Below are positions 44,001 to 56,560 of a DNA stretch of 64,000 bases, piece by piece (the stretch's first letter is position 1; each line of letters opens with the position of its first letter). Position numbers and translations under genes: made by a program. The DNA comes from Cordia subcordata (Eukaryota > Streptophyta > Magnoliopsida > Boraginales > Cordiaceae). The notes beneath the pieces are model-generated. The model was not told where the DNA came from. It saw only the letters and a program-made list of their open reading frames with translations, and searched no databases. The stretch spans positions 7,750,001 through 7,814,000 of the forward strand of contig JAPTOF010000015.1 in the NCBI GenBank assembly GCA_028554755.1, in the 5' to 3' direction.

Positions 44001-46540
44001 AAATCAAGTGCCACTTTTCAATGAACATCAAATAGGATTCCAGACTATTTGTTACTTTTTCTGAGGTCCTTATAGCCTAGGATACCTATGACTGACCTTC
44101 CTTTGGTTTGGCATGCCTTAGGTTAGCCTCTTCATCCGATTCTCTATGGCAGGTTTCTTTCCTTTCAACATCTTCTCTAAACCCCGAGAACTCTTTTTTC
44201 ATTGAAGGTTCGAAGACTAAGTGCTTTGGAAATCAGCCACCATTATGTTGACTCTAGCCTTCGGAAGGAATGAATTCTTGTCTACTGCCATGGTTTTTGA
44301 ATTTTAACCTTCTCATCATCAATGGCCTTTTGATTCACGTTCCAAAGAACTACGTAGTTATTGGAAGTATAGGACCAAAAGTGGTGCCATTTATAATAAC
44401 ATCAATCGCATAATTCATCGGGCTGCAGAATCCTGTGCCCTGGCGAGAGTCTGATACCTATCCTTCAACATCTTGTCAAAGATCACCTCTGCCTTGGTTA
44501 TGTCAAAAGAATATTACTTACCAACCTCTGTTTGATCTCCCCGTAGAGGGTGATTGGTGTCTTCCTTAATCTGAGATTTTACTGCTAGTTTTGCCAGAGC
44601 CTGACACACATATCCATTCCTTACAGTGATCTCGGCAAGTGAAACCCCACCTTCGCCCTTCGCTTGATGGTCACAAACCTGTGTTTGCTTGCTAACCAAC
44701 TCCATCGAATATATAGTGGCAGTGTTTGGCCTGAACTTCTCTCTCTCTTTATAAAGCAACTATTTATATTTCACTGCATGAGTCACCAATTGAACAAGTT
44801 TGCAAACAACTGCCCTTCGAATTTTTTTTTGAGATCAAAGTTCAAACCACCTAATGCAAGCTTTACATATTCTGGTTCTTCAAGCCTCATATGACACCTA
44901 TTGGGTTTCTGTTTGACTCGTGCAATGAACTACTCTACTGATTCACTGGGGGCCTATGTCATCTTGGCCAAATCTGCTATGGTTACATCCGGCCCAGTTT
45001 TGTAAAATTATTCGTAGAACATTCTTTCCATATCGAACCAAGTTTACACCAAGTTTGGATGCAACTTGGCGTACCATTAAAAAGCTAACCTTATTAGAGA
45101 ACTTCGAAACAGGCGCAATTTAAGATAATCATTGCCTATGACTTCACTACATTGAGTCGTTAACCTCGCGGTATGCTCTAAAGTTGATTGATTATCCCCT
45201 TTAAAGAACAACGTAAACATAGGAGCTTTGGAACCTCTTGGGAACTCGATGACACAATCAACCCATTAAGGGTACAGCCTAGTCTATGTTGGCTATGGGT
45301 TAACTCCTACCCTAAGCCCGAGATGTTCCTGTAGCATTTCGTCCACCATGTTACTTACTACCCCTAGATCGATGTAGAGAGCTGTCTGCTGTGGGACCAG
45401 GCCCACAACGTGTGGCCATGGCTCATTCAGCGGTTCTTGCTACCCTCCATGAATCCAAGACATATGCGGTACGTACTGTGGTGTGTTTTTTGATTTACTT
45501 CATACAGGTTTGATCTTATTACGCATATAGATCTTGGACTCCTAGCTGCCCTTAAGGCGGGTATGCCCCTACTTGTTGTGGGATTGGCATGGACCCCGAC
45601 CAAACTTATGGTTGTTGCACGTTTGGGGGTGCAACTAGCGGCTTGAGCTCTGTAAAAGCCCCATCAGCTCTAGTAGTAAGGTATCGAGGTAGTACACCAG
45701 GATTATGTGCAGCGCATAACCTACCCGAGGTGATAGCTCGTGGAACAACATATACTTGACTAAACTCCATAGGCCTTGCTGCTTGTGGTAGATTATCCCC
45801 AGGTCGTGGCCAAACCGATTCTGATTGGTTGGTTGTAGCCTGAGTGTTAGGTTGCTGACTTTCATCAGCACCATTAATGGATCGAGTCGAACCAAATATC
45901 CTTTGCTTAATATCCTGCCTTAGCTAGGTTATCAATGGGCACGTCACATCCATGACCTGTTGGTCGATGGCATGGCCAATGTCACAAAAATGAGCTTCAT
46001 TGTTGAGTTGCGTGGCCCTGCTAAGGTTCTCTATTTGCAAGGCTATCTGTTTAGCGTGAGCAATGGCCTTGTGCGCTCCATTGTTATTCTATTGAGAGTG
46101 ACAATGGTTCAAGGCTAACTGCATCAACAAAGACATTTGATTTTTCACCATGGTCTGAACTGCCCTGGTAGTTTGTTTTGATACATCAATCAGAGGGACT
46201 AGACCATTCATGATAATCTCATTACTCTACCAACACCCTTATGGATGTTTTATCTTTGACTTTGCTATAACATTGGTAACTGCTCCTTGCATAGAGGTCA
46301 AGATACCTTCCTGTTGTCATGCTAGACTTTGGTCTGGCGACTCGGACTGCGATGACTCATCGTTATGTGTCTATATTCCTCGACACTGGCTTAACAGGAA
46401 TGGCGTGACAGCAACATGCTCTGTGTCCGAAGGATCAGCCATGTTTACATCTTCATTGGATGTGGAAGAGACAACTACCGGATCGATCCCTCCTTCAACA
46501 TCTGCAGGTAATCCTTTGCTTCGAGTATTCTGACCCATAT
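44001..46540 (-). pseudogene. Gag remnant of the minus-strand gypsy element
   Basis: The minus strand begins with MGQNTRSKGLPADVEGG at 46538, the expected start about 35 bases inside the LTR end. A long low-complexity N-terminal part follows, rich in Gln, Asn and Pro. The capsid-like region (about 45300-44400) is heavily decayed, and the last open part is 44759-44514. No CCHC knuckle can be read with confidence. The call rests on position and on the start sequence. Confidence 0.6.
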
Positions 46541-46573
46541 CGAAATCGGGTCCCACCAAGCATGCCAAAAAAT

Positions 46574-47620
46574 TGTTTACTTGGAAATACCTTCACCACG
46601 CCATACACCCGGGGCCACAGCCTTGGCTAGATGCAATTGGAGCGTGAAGGGTGAACCTTATAGTGATACCTTTTCGGCTTAGGAATCTCCGCAAACAATT
46701 TTATGATTATGGGTTCTTTATCCCCTGCCCCAAACTCTGTCTAGGCACTTTGAAAAGAATAAGATATGGGTTGCTCAATTGTAACAAAAACCAAACTAGG
46801 AATCAAAGCAAGAACATTGAAATCACCATCAATCCAAAGATCTAGCTTTCAGTACAATCAGAAAAACTAATGAAAGTAACACAGATCCTCAAACAATTGG
46901 TTTGAACATGACATAAAGGTTTACCAGATTACGTCACAAAGTTAATTGCAGGAAATTCATCTTATCATAAACTTAATTACATCTTGGATAACAGGTAGGA
47001 GCCAAGCTATAAAGTTAATTGCAGCTAAAGCTAGAAAGGTCATAAACTTAATTATAGTAAAGCCATAAATATTAATTACAATAGAAAAGGAAAAATCTAG
47101 GCCGTAAAGTTAATTACAGTGACTAAGACTAGGCTAAGAGCTAAACTAAGGATAAGACTAAGCTATGGAGATATGAAACTAATTAGCTAAGGGATAGATA
47201 TAGGATTAATGCATGGTATTTGTGGAACCCTTTCTTCTTGGTCTTGACCAGTTTTTATAGTTGCTGCATTTGAAATCTTCATGCTTGGCTGATGACTCTA
47301 GTATCTTTTGGTTGGTTGAAGCTAATTGCATTTCTTGCTTTGCTTTCATCCCTTCTGTTATGGCGCTACATGTTACACCAAACTTGGTCTTCTTTGTTTG
47401 AATTGAGCACGTGTTTGTCATATGCTAGCTTATTTCCTTCTGACCGAAGCTTGACCTTAAAACTAATGCAGGCTATGGTGTCGGCTCTTGAGTTCCCATT
47501 GCCTCAAATCCTTCAACTACTCTAGCCAATTACTTGTGCATTCTAGCTGTGGAACAACTTTCTTTATTTTGTTGTCTTAGCTTTTGGCCATTAGGCTGAC
47601 TGATTACCGATTTTAGGTGT
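46574..47620 (-). repeat. Probable 5' LTR of the minus-strand gypsy element
   Basis: Left edge at 46574: the minus strand ends in AAACA before the leader and gag. It contains six copies of a 16-17-bp motif, roughly CATAAAGTTAATTACAG, at about 46935-47119. No second copy of the LTR is in the window, so the right edge (near 47600-47625, where the copia remnant begins) is estimated. Confidence 0.55.
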
Positions 47621-47625
47621 AAACA

Positions 47626-50600
47626 CCATGCAAATTCATAAGTGGTATGTTATAGGTGTGGACACCCATATTAAAAAGCTAACAACTGTTGGGCTCCTAA
47701 TGAAGTCATTCAAAATACTGCTAAAGCTCTTAATGCTATAACAATATCAAATCCTCAAGATCAAGCCTTGTATGTTGATACTAGAGCAACTCACACCATG
47801 ACCCTTGATGCCACTTACCTCACTGGTAAGTCTCCTTATTATTGATCATATCATGTGAAAATTGGATATGGCCATGGATTATCTATTTTACAAACTAGGT
47901 ACTTTACATCAAATCTGTCACAAGGCTTTTCTCTGTTATGCCCTACTACACATGTGCCTTCTTTGACAAAAGGTCTACTTTCTATTGCTTAATTGACTAG
48001 AGATCACAATTGTTATTTTGTATTTACTTCTGATGGTTATTTGATTAAGGACTGCAAGATCAAGAAACTCCTCCACAAGGGGAAGCTTGATAATGGCCTA
48101 TACTCCCTTCTTTCTATTCTTAAACAATCCTTTTCAGCGAATAAAGTCAGTAGGATTAGTCGAGATCTATGGTATGCGAGATTGGACCATCCCTCTCACA
48201 AAGTCCTTTAACAATTGAATGACATTTTGCAACTTCTGCCTCCATTAGAGAATGGTTAAATCTATATCAGTTGTCAAATGTGTAAGAGTGCAAGGCTTTT
48301 ATTCAAGGACATTGTTACTTATTCCATTGTTCTTTTAAACATTGTCCACTGCGCTGTTTGGGTGCCAGCATGTACTATCTCCTCTGAAGGTTTTCACTAT
48401 TACTTAGTCTTTTTAAATGACCATAGCAGATTTTCATGGTTTTATCCTCTTGTATGCAAGTCCAATATTGTAGTTATATTTCATGTTTTCATTTGAATGG
48501 TTGAAAACTTATGCAATGCAAAAATAAAGTATATCCAATCTGATTCTGGGGTGAGTTTCTTAATCATTTAATTTCTAATTTGTTGGATGAACTGGGCATT
48601 ATACATTGATTAAGCTACCCAGGTACCCTTACACAAAATGGTGTTACTAAGTGAAAGCATTGAGATATTGTTATGATGGGTCTTACTTTACTAGATCACA
48701 GTCAATTGGATGTCTCCTTTTGGTCTCATGCCTTTGCTACAACAATTTATTTAATAAATCGATTACCTAAATTATTACTCAACAACAAGAGCCAATATGA
48801 ACTTGTTTTTGGTAGGAAACCTGATTATTCAATGTTAAAAGTCTTTGGATTAGTTTGTTACCCCTGTTTAAGTCCCTTTGGTCAAACAAAGCTAAGTTTT
48901 AAAAGTTCTTCATGCATCTTCCTTAAGTGTAGCGGTAATGACAAGGGGTTCAAGTGTTTTAATCCTCAAACTGGCAAGATTTTGCTCTCATGACATGTTG
49001 TTTTTTATGAGCATCGATTCGCTTCTTCTTTATGTGATGCCAATCCTTCATCATCTCCATCATCATCTTCTCACTTTCAGGTGACACCTTTTCCTACTAC
49101 ACTTTCACGTCATTCCACCCTAAGTAACTCTTCCCCATCCTTATAACCTTATGACTCATCTATCTCCTCTTCCCCCACTCTTTTACTAAGCAATGATGAT
49201 CTAGTCACATCTACCTCTCTGGAAAATCATGAAACTTCTTCTCACCATATGGTAACCAGAACAATGTATGGCAATCAATGTCCCAAGTTGTACCTTGCCA
49301 CTAGATATCCTCTACCTCAATGTCTCTTGACTAATATAGCTTCCTTACCCACTGAACCAACTTGCTTCACTCAAGCCAATAAAAGTGCACATTGGCATCA
49401 TGCAATGGAAGAAGAATTCAATGCTTTATTGAAAAATAAAACATGGTCACTTGTTCCTCGCATACCTAATATACATGTGATAGGTTGCAAATGGGTTTAC
49501 TGTGTAAAACAAAACTCTAATGGCTCTCTTCAACACCATAAAGCTCGCCCTGTTACCAAATGCTACAATCAATAACCTGGTATGGATTTTGATGAGACCT
49601 TTAGCCCGGTGGTTCAACCAGGTACCATTAGACTTGTTCTCACTCTTGCTGTGTCAAATAATTGGATTTTATGCCAATTGGATGTTAAGAATGTCTTTCT
49701 GTGTGGCACTCTTTCAAAAAATGTCTACATGATTGAACCACAATATATCATTGATTCTACTAATCCAAACTTTGTTTGTAAACTTCATAAATCTTCGTAT
49801 GGGCTCAAGCAAGCACCGAGAGCTTGGTATTAAACCTTTAGCAAATTTCTTCTCCAATGAAATTTTGAAAATTCTCATCATGATGCTTCTTTGTTTGTTT
49901 GAATTTAAAATGTTCACACAATTATTTTGCTTCTTTACGTCGATAATATCATAATCACAGGTGATTCTTAAGATCACATCTCTACTTTCATTGCCATATT
50001 GTGTCAGCAGTTTGAATTGAATGATTTGGGTTCTCTTCACAATTTTCTCGAAATAGAGTTGTAAATCAAGAAAATGGATTACTTGTTCCTCAGACAAAGT
50101 ATTCCTATGATTTACTCCAGTAATATAATCTTGAAGGAGCGAAACTAGTTTCAACTCCAATGGTAGGTACGTATTTAACTGAAGATGCCGGTGAGCTCCT
50201 CTCCAATACTTCTAAATTTCGCCAATTAGTTGATGCCTTACAATACTTGACCATGACAAGGCCAAATATATCTTATGCTGTTAATATGGTATCTCAATTT
50301 TTGCACTCTTCCCATACATTGCATTTAATTGCTACTAAAAGGCACCATTCAAAATATCAAAAGATATGGCTATTCATGGAAATAGCGATGCCGATTGGGC
50401 AGGTTGTCCCACAACTAGGTATTCTCAAGCTAGGTTTGCTATGTATGTTAGGACCACCTTTGTCTCGTGGAGCACTAAGAAACAAAAGATAGTATCAAAG
50501 TCAAGTGCAAAGGTAGAATATCATGCCTTAATAGCCTTGGCCTCATAATTGTTGTGGTTGTTAGAGATATTCAAATTTCTTCATATTCTACTGCCTCTTA

Positions 50601-50850
50601 TGCCAACCTTATATTGTGACAATATAAGCTCCATCTACATGGCAACAAATCTGATCATTCATAACAAAAGCAAGCATATTTGAAATTGACATTCACATTG
50701 TTCGTGAAAGGGTCTTTGATGGCACTATACAATTGCAATATATGAGCTCAGCCAAACAAGTAGTAGGCATTCTCACCAAACCTTTATACAAACCTCAATT
50801 CTCCAAGTTTCGTACCAAGCTTTAGGTGTATTGCGCACCATCAGCTTGCG
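47626..50850 (+). pseudogene. Copia gag-pol remnant, 3' part
   Basis: Starts in a decayed zinc knuckle (CYRCGHPY near 47650). Protease active-site region is near 47766 (ALYVDTRATHTM, for YVDSGAT). GAG-pre-integrase is 47940-48210 (PSLTKGLLSIA, then LTRDHNCYFVF and LWYARLDHPSHK). Integrase is 48278-48990. RT is 49382-50160 (HWHHAMEEEFNALLKNKTWSLV, CKWVYCVKQN, FDETFSPVV, SSYGLKQAPRAWY). The catalytic box at 49936-49947 reads YVDN, so the last aspartate is lost. RNase H is 50160-50560. Many stops and frameshifts. The 5' LTR and most of gag are gone, cut at the neighbouring gypsy LTR. Confidence 0.87.
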
Positions 50851-50861
50851 AGGGGATGTTA
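50848..50861 (+). other. Polypurine tract of the copia remnant
   Basis: CTTGCGAGGGGA directly precedes the TGTTAAG start of the 3' LTR, as in other plant copia elements (GAGGGGG then TGTTA). Confidence 0.8.
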
Positions 50862-51060
50862 AGTAATGGATAATTATTAATGTGAACACATATATTTTCG
50901 CAAACTATATAGACAAGGAAACGTATATTATGTATCTTCTCTTACCTTAATTATATAAGTCAATACAAAACCTTAGTCACACGATTAGTTATTGATTGAA
51001 GTTTCTCTTGTATAAAAAGGTTGTAAATTCTTTTGTACAAATATACAGAAAATGCCATTC
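50862..51060 (+). repeat. 3' LTR of the copia remnant, right end approximate
   Basis: Starts TGTTAAGTAATGG. A TATA-like TATAAAAAGG is at 51011-51020, followed by TTGTAAATTC and a polyadenylation-like region. No other copy exists here to define the end. It may extend to about 51120. Confidence 0.6.
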
Positions 51061-52470
51061 TTTCAAAAAGAACAAACACAAATAAGCATGGTTTAACCCT
51101 CTGCCTACATCCATAAAAATCTCTACTAAATAGAAAAGAGTTACACACTCAATATTATGACATTTTGCATGGCCAGAAAAGTTTACACCCTCCATCAAAG
51201 CTCTTACAATGGCTCTATCCTTACTAGGACTAGAACAAATGTAAGACACCTTTAACAACTAAACATAAAGTCCTATGTATAGAGGAGAATTCTTTGTCCT
51301 CCAAGATAAGGGTTTCTTTTTTCATCAATCCTACCATAACTAAGATACTTACCATAACTGACATTTTGATTCTCCCTAAGACTCTTTCCTATTTTCAATA
51401 TGGGCTTAGGCTCTGCACTCGAGCTATAACCCAATAGGGTTATTTTCATATTCCTTTATCTTTCCATTTAACTTCTTTTATATACTATACAACTCATCCT
51501 TTCAAAAAGATTATTTTTATTTGTTGAAAGATCATCTCACCTACAAAAATTCTGAAATTGTCACAATCAAATTGATCCTAATGAATTTATTAATGTAGCT
51601 TTAGATACCTTTAATTTTTATCTATTTATTCAGTTAGTGTAATGAATAAGATTAGGATATATATTATTTTAATTATTATGCATTATTAATTATTATACAC
51701 ACTGATTTTTCTGAGTGATGCCATGATTAAATTGAACTTCAGCCTGCTACTATTGTTACTCCTTCAAAGATTCTAGTTGAGTAGGTGTTAGATGAGAGAC
51801 TTCATTGTGTTGATGGTGAACTATCAACTACTAAACACAAAAAGTTCATAAAGAAAGAGAAGGATTAAATATGATGGATATTATTGATTAGTAGTATCTA
51901 TTTAACATTCATAAATTTTCTCATTTATTTTTTCTTTTTTTTTTTTGTTTTCAAGAGTCAAACTCTTATCGGTTATGACTATATAAACTCTTGTTAGTGA
52001 TGACTACATTTAGATTTATATTGCTTTAATGGAATCTAGAATTATAAAGGAAAAAAGTATTTTAATGAAGCTAAGATTTCCACGTGCCGTAAGTGAATTA
52101 TTCAATTGCATATGATTGGTGAAAATATTAGAATAATTTTTTTTTTTTTTGCTTTTATGGTTATAGAATCTAAGTTGTTTCATGGAGAATCTTTGTCAAA
52201 GTTCTTCACTTTAAAGAAGATAAACACAAACTAATTTTCATTAAAGCATGGAAAATAATAAGTAATTCAAAAAAGAACAATGGAAAAAATTTTACCACAC
52301 AAGTTATCATAATAGATCATCAAAAGATAGACTTGGTGATTGAGACAAAAGTAAGTATTTATTGTGTCTGTAAATATCATAACAAGATACAACATGTGGC
52401 ATACCATCACTTAAGAATTAAATAAAAAAGAAAAATTAGTCATGGCAAGTAATAATAATGGATCGATGAA
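51061..52470. other. AT-rich intergenic sequence, one possible decayed ORF
   Basis: No element boundaries or long open frames. At 51740-51868 one frame reads 14 codons, a stop, then 27 codons before the next stop (TPSKILVE then VLDERLHCVDGEL). The composition looks protein-like but I do not recognise it. The rest is AT-rich with homopolymer runs at about 51936-51945 and 52139-52150. Confidence 0.4.
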
Positions 52471-53300
52471 CCAACTTGGATCAAATTATTGTGAATATCA
52501 GATACTTGGATTGTTTTAAATTGTAAAATAATTTTTTGTATAATCATAAAAATAATAATTTAAATAGTTAAGTACATTGAATGAAAAATCCAACTCGAAC
52601 AAATTATTGCAATATCAGATGCTTGAATTATTTTAAAGTTATAACATTATAGAAAAATGATTACTAATATTCTTTTGTATAATAAAAATAATAATTTAAT
52701 TATTGAGTACATTATAATATTTAAATAATTTAAGCAGTTAATTATGTTGAATGGAAAATCTAAATGGGTCAAATTTTTTCAATATCATATGCTTGAGTTA
52801 TTTTAATGTTATAATATTATAAAAAATTATTAAAAATAAGATTTTGTATAACCATAAACTTTAATCATTGAGGACATTACAAAATTCAAATAACTTAAAT
52901 AATTAAGTGTGTTAAATATTAGAATTTTATGAGCCTATTAGATACATCACCAACTTTTTTTCTAATAAAAAAAATTTATCATTTAACAAATGAGATAAGT
53001 GATAATAGTAAAATTTTGATATTTTTAGATTTTCCATGAGAGGCAACAGTAATGCATTGATGAAGTAACATCTAGGTTCCATTGGTATAACTTGCAAGAT
53101 AACCCTTCAAGCTCATAACATGTTCCACATGTCATGTACTCACGTTGCTAATGGCTTGAGAAAAGAATGAAAAATCTAACTGGATCAAATTATTGAAATA
53201 TCAAATGCTTGAATTATTTTAAGGTTATAATATTGTAAAAAATAATTTAATTGTTAAGTACGTTATAATAATGAACTTATTAGATACATGACCAATTTTT
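52470..53300. repeat. Decayed repeat family, irregular spacing
   Basis: A motif with GGATCAAATTATT, then AATATCAGATGCTTG and AATTATTTTAA, followed by an AT-rich tail containing TTAAGTACATT, occurs near 52479, 52597, 52766 and 53182. Spacings are about 118, 170 and 415 bases. It looks like an old tandem array broken by indels. Confidence 0.6.
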
Positions 53301-53615
53301 CCTTTTTCCTTTTTGTTACTAACTAAGTTCTATCAAATAACAAATGAGATAAATGAAAACAATATTAATAATTTGTCAGTAAAAATTGGGCCTAAAAATT
53401 AAAAATGGTCAATTGAAACTTATAACTATATAACTAAGCTAGAATTTTATTAATTTTTTTCATGTGAAATTACTTCTCTTAGTCGTGTATTCTTTTTTGA
53501 GTCTAAGGCATTCTTTTTTTTTCTAAAAAGTTACTCTTCTTTCCTTTTTTTTTTCTATCAGGATCTTTTTTTCCATTTCTCTCTTAATTATAGACAGAAT
53601 TGATCAAAATATAAT

Positions 53616-54930
53616 TGTTAGCATTGTATTCTCTTATATGTGCTTTGATGATGAGGTGATGATGAAGCTTTTGAATGAAATTCCATATTATATGATTGAT
53701 GAATATATGAGTGCTTGAAAATGAATAGATGGATTGCTTGTTTGCTTGACGACTTAGACTCAAAATGTGCTTGAATGTATTAATAGTTTGTTGAGTCTTA
53801 GTATGTGAGTTGATTTATCTTATAGCTTCATTGGAAAACTTGTTTCAATTTGTTGCTTACAAGTCTTGAGGCAATATTGGCAACATCTTGGAAAACTAGA
53901 AATGAAGAAATGAATAAGGACGGAGATAGAGGCATAAGGGCCACGAACATAGTTTTCAAATGTAAGACTATTTCTTATGCTTGTATTTTCTTAATTTGGC
54001 TCAAAATCTATATGCACTAAATCTTTTTCAAAGGTCTTAAATGATTTTGATTACATATAAGGTTTAAAAGATTGTTTTGAACTCAATTTTAACAAAAAAG
54101 GGAGTTCTAAAATGAAGTTATTTTGAAAATCAATTCAAACTCTTTAGAGGTAGATGTCATATAGTTGACCGCATGATGTGATACCTTGGTTGTCAGTGAG
54201 GCTTGAATTGGTTGTGATATTGACATGAGGTCAACCAAGTCTCCTAGGCTCAACCTCCTAAGAATACCTTGTATTCTCTAATGGTTGAGAGGCGTGATCG
54301 ACCGCCACAACATGCACCTCAACTGCCACTAAGCTGTAAGTAAAATTTTTATCCAAAACTAGTCGTTTTCGATACAATAACTTAATCTTATCTACTCTTG
54401 ATGTTTTAAATTTGAAATTTTTTATTTCCCACGTGTCTAACAACTATTTTATGGCTTCTGCATATAAATACATTAATTAATTGAACCAAAGAATAACTTT
54501 GCACAAAGTTTGAGGCAATCATTAGGATCATTGATTGTATTCTTATGGTTTGAGCTTAAATTTTAGTGCTATCATTATCAAATTATTCTCTGGATATTCG
54601 TATTAACTGAGTCTTGAGAGATATAATCATCAAATCAAAAGAAAGGGTTAGGTGAAAACTTGAATCGGGTAGGATTCATTGTTTATATTCATTGTTTCAA
54701 GCTTAGCCAACTTTTGAAAAGCTTGGTTTTTTCATCTTAGTGGAGAATATTGGAAATCCTAGAGTGTGATGCTCTAGGTAGTGGATGAAGGCTTGTAGTG
54801 AACCACTATACATCACGTGTTTGCTTTTGTATGGCTTGTTTGATAAAATTGTTCAATTAGCTGAAAATTTTGAAAATCTTCAAACCTACTTCATTCATCC
54901 CCACCTTCTATAGTACATTTACCACTAACA
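53616..54930 (+). repeat. 5' LTR of the SIRE-like element
   Basis: Starts TGTTAGCATTG and ends CACTAACA immediately before the primer site. A TATA box (TATAAATA, 54463-54470) lies after a CACGTGTC word. There is no second copy in the window, so the start is inferred from the TGTT/AACA ends. Confidence 0.75.
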
Positions 54931-54932
54931 AA

Positions 54933-54945
54933 TGGTATCGATAGC
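54933..54945 (+). other. Primer-binding site of the SIRE-like element
   Basis: TGGTATCGATAGC begins two bases after the LTR end. It differs slightly from the usual TGGTATCAGAGC initiator-Met tRNA site. Confidence 0.75.
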
Positions 54946-54966
54946 AAGCGCTTCACGAAAGACTAA

Positions 54967-56560
54967 TTGTCTTCTAGAATGATCAAGATGGCAAATAGGT
55001 TGTTGTTTGATGAGGGATTCTCACTTTTCCAGCCGCCAAGATTTGTTAGTATCAACTATCCCTGTTATAGACACCAAACGGAGATCTACATTCAATCTAT
55101 CAATTATGAATTGTGGACTTTGGTGGAAGATAGACCATTCATTCTAATGAAGATAGACGGATATGGCACCTTGGTACCTAAGAAGCAGAACGAGCTAAAT
55201 CGTGATGAAAAGGCGATGTTCACAAAAAACACAAAGTTACTTAACATTATTCATTGTGCTTTAAATGAGACCAAGTATAGTAGAGAGTATTGCTGCAAGT
55301 CAGCAAAGAAAATGTGGGATTTGCTTCAAATATCCTATTAAGGGAAGGACACTAAAATAAGCCTTTACATATATGAGTATGAGTTGCTTAGAATGAAATG
55401 TGGTGAAACCTTGAATGAAATGCCTTAAATGTTTGTAAGTGTTTCCGAAAAGACCTAGCCAAATGATGAGCTAAATAGGAATATCTTGTTGGCATTGCCT
55501 AAGGAGCACATCCCTAAGGTTACTTCTATCTAGAAGTCTAACAATCTTGCCTCCATGACCATTTATGAACTCATTTGCAACTCAACGACAGAGGAGTTGG
55601 TGTTTAATCAAGACAAGCTTTACCATGAAAGTGAACAAAAGATGAAGAAAATAATTAGCCTTTCGAGCCTTTGAACAAGAAGATGATAAGAATGAGGGCA
55701 ATGAGGACATTACAATAATTAGCAATCATCTTATTTGCTTCAATTGTAAGAAGCTAGAACACATCAAGGCAAAGCGCCATAAGCTTGTCAAAAAGGGCAA
55801 CAAAGCAATGCAAGCCACATAAGATGGTGGCAACTCTAGTGATGATTTCGGAAGGGAGAAAGAGCAAGAGCAAGTGGCCAACTCTATTTGCTTCATGGCA
55901 CGTGATGACTAGGTAAGTATTGACTCACCTATTTCTTCTAGCCTTGATAGTCCCTTAATTGATCTCGAGGAAGAGTTTACTATTGATGATATGTGCGATA
56001 CATTGTATGATTTACGTAATGATCTTTCCAAAATGTTTGCTAAAAGAGGTTACAAGTAAGAAAGAAGCTTTGTTGAAGGAAAATTATGATTTGAAGAAAG
56101 AAGTTGAAATAGTTGTGGATTCTTTTGAAAACAATTTGCTTCTTGAAAAAGAGAATTTGAGCATGATAAAGGAGGTTGATATTTGAGAAAAGTTGAAAAG
56201 TTTACAAAAGGGATGGAAAACTTTGTAGCATTGCTTGGTTCTCAACAAACATCTTTTAGAAAGAATAAACTTGGATTTGTTCCATTTTCAACTCAAAAGA
56301 TTCTCAAAAACCATTTCGTTAGAGGTTCTACTTCATATGGTACATCATCCTTGCATGCTAGTCATGCTTTTTGACATACTAGTAGAAATGCTTTACTTGT
56401 AACTTGTACCTATTGTGAAAAGAAAGGACATGTGAGAAAGGAACTCTTGTGCCAATGTGAAAGAGACCCAAAATGGTCGTAAAGAAAGCCAAATCCAAAG
56501 GACCCAATAAAAGTTGGGTACCTAAAATGAAATGATTGCCTTGTTATATGAGAATAAGCT
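54967..56560 (+). pseudogene. SIRE-like gag and linker
   Basis: The frame 54967-55341 is recognisable SIRE-type gag (NRLLFDEGFSLFQPPRF, then YELWTLVED and SAKKMWDLLQ). After stops, a CCHC-like segment is near 55737-55790 (CFNCKKLEHIKAK, last Cys lost). A Lys/Glu-rich linker, probably coiled coil, spans 55960-56190. A second knuckle-like segment is near 56400-56445 (CTYCEKKGHVRKE, last Cys lost). Both knuckles have lost a metal ligand. Confidence 0.82.

Larger units (their letters stand above)
40431..46573 (-). mobile_element. Ty3/gypsy remnant, minus strand, Tat-like
   Basis: Read right to left: 5' LTR end at 46574, an ATTTTTTGGCATGCTTGG-type leader, gag, protease, RT and part of RNase H, cut at 40431. 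Integrase, 3' untranslated region and 3' LTR are missing. RT sequence (GFIKTTRYPEWLSNIVPVIK) is like plant Tat-type gypsy elements and clearly different from the Athila copies. All parts carry many stops, so it is older than the nested Athila elements. Confidence 0.8.

Noticed and set aside
49714..50160. 148-codon minus-strand frame
   Set aside because: Antisense to the copia RT, whose plus-strand motifs are clear (SSYGLKQAPRAWY and the YVDN box).
52139..52150. Poly-T and poly-A runs as terminators or SINE tails
   Set aside because: Homopolymer runs are common across the AT-rich intergenic part. No A/B box promoter or duplication was seen next to them.
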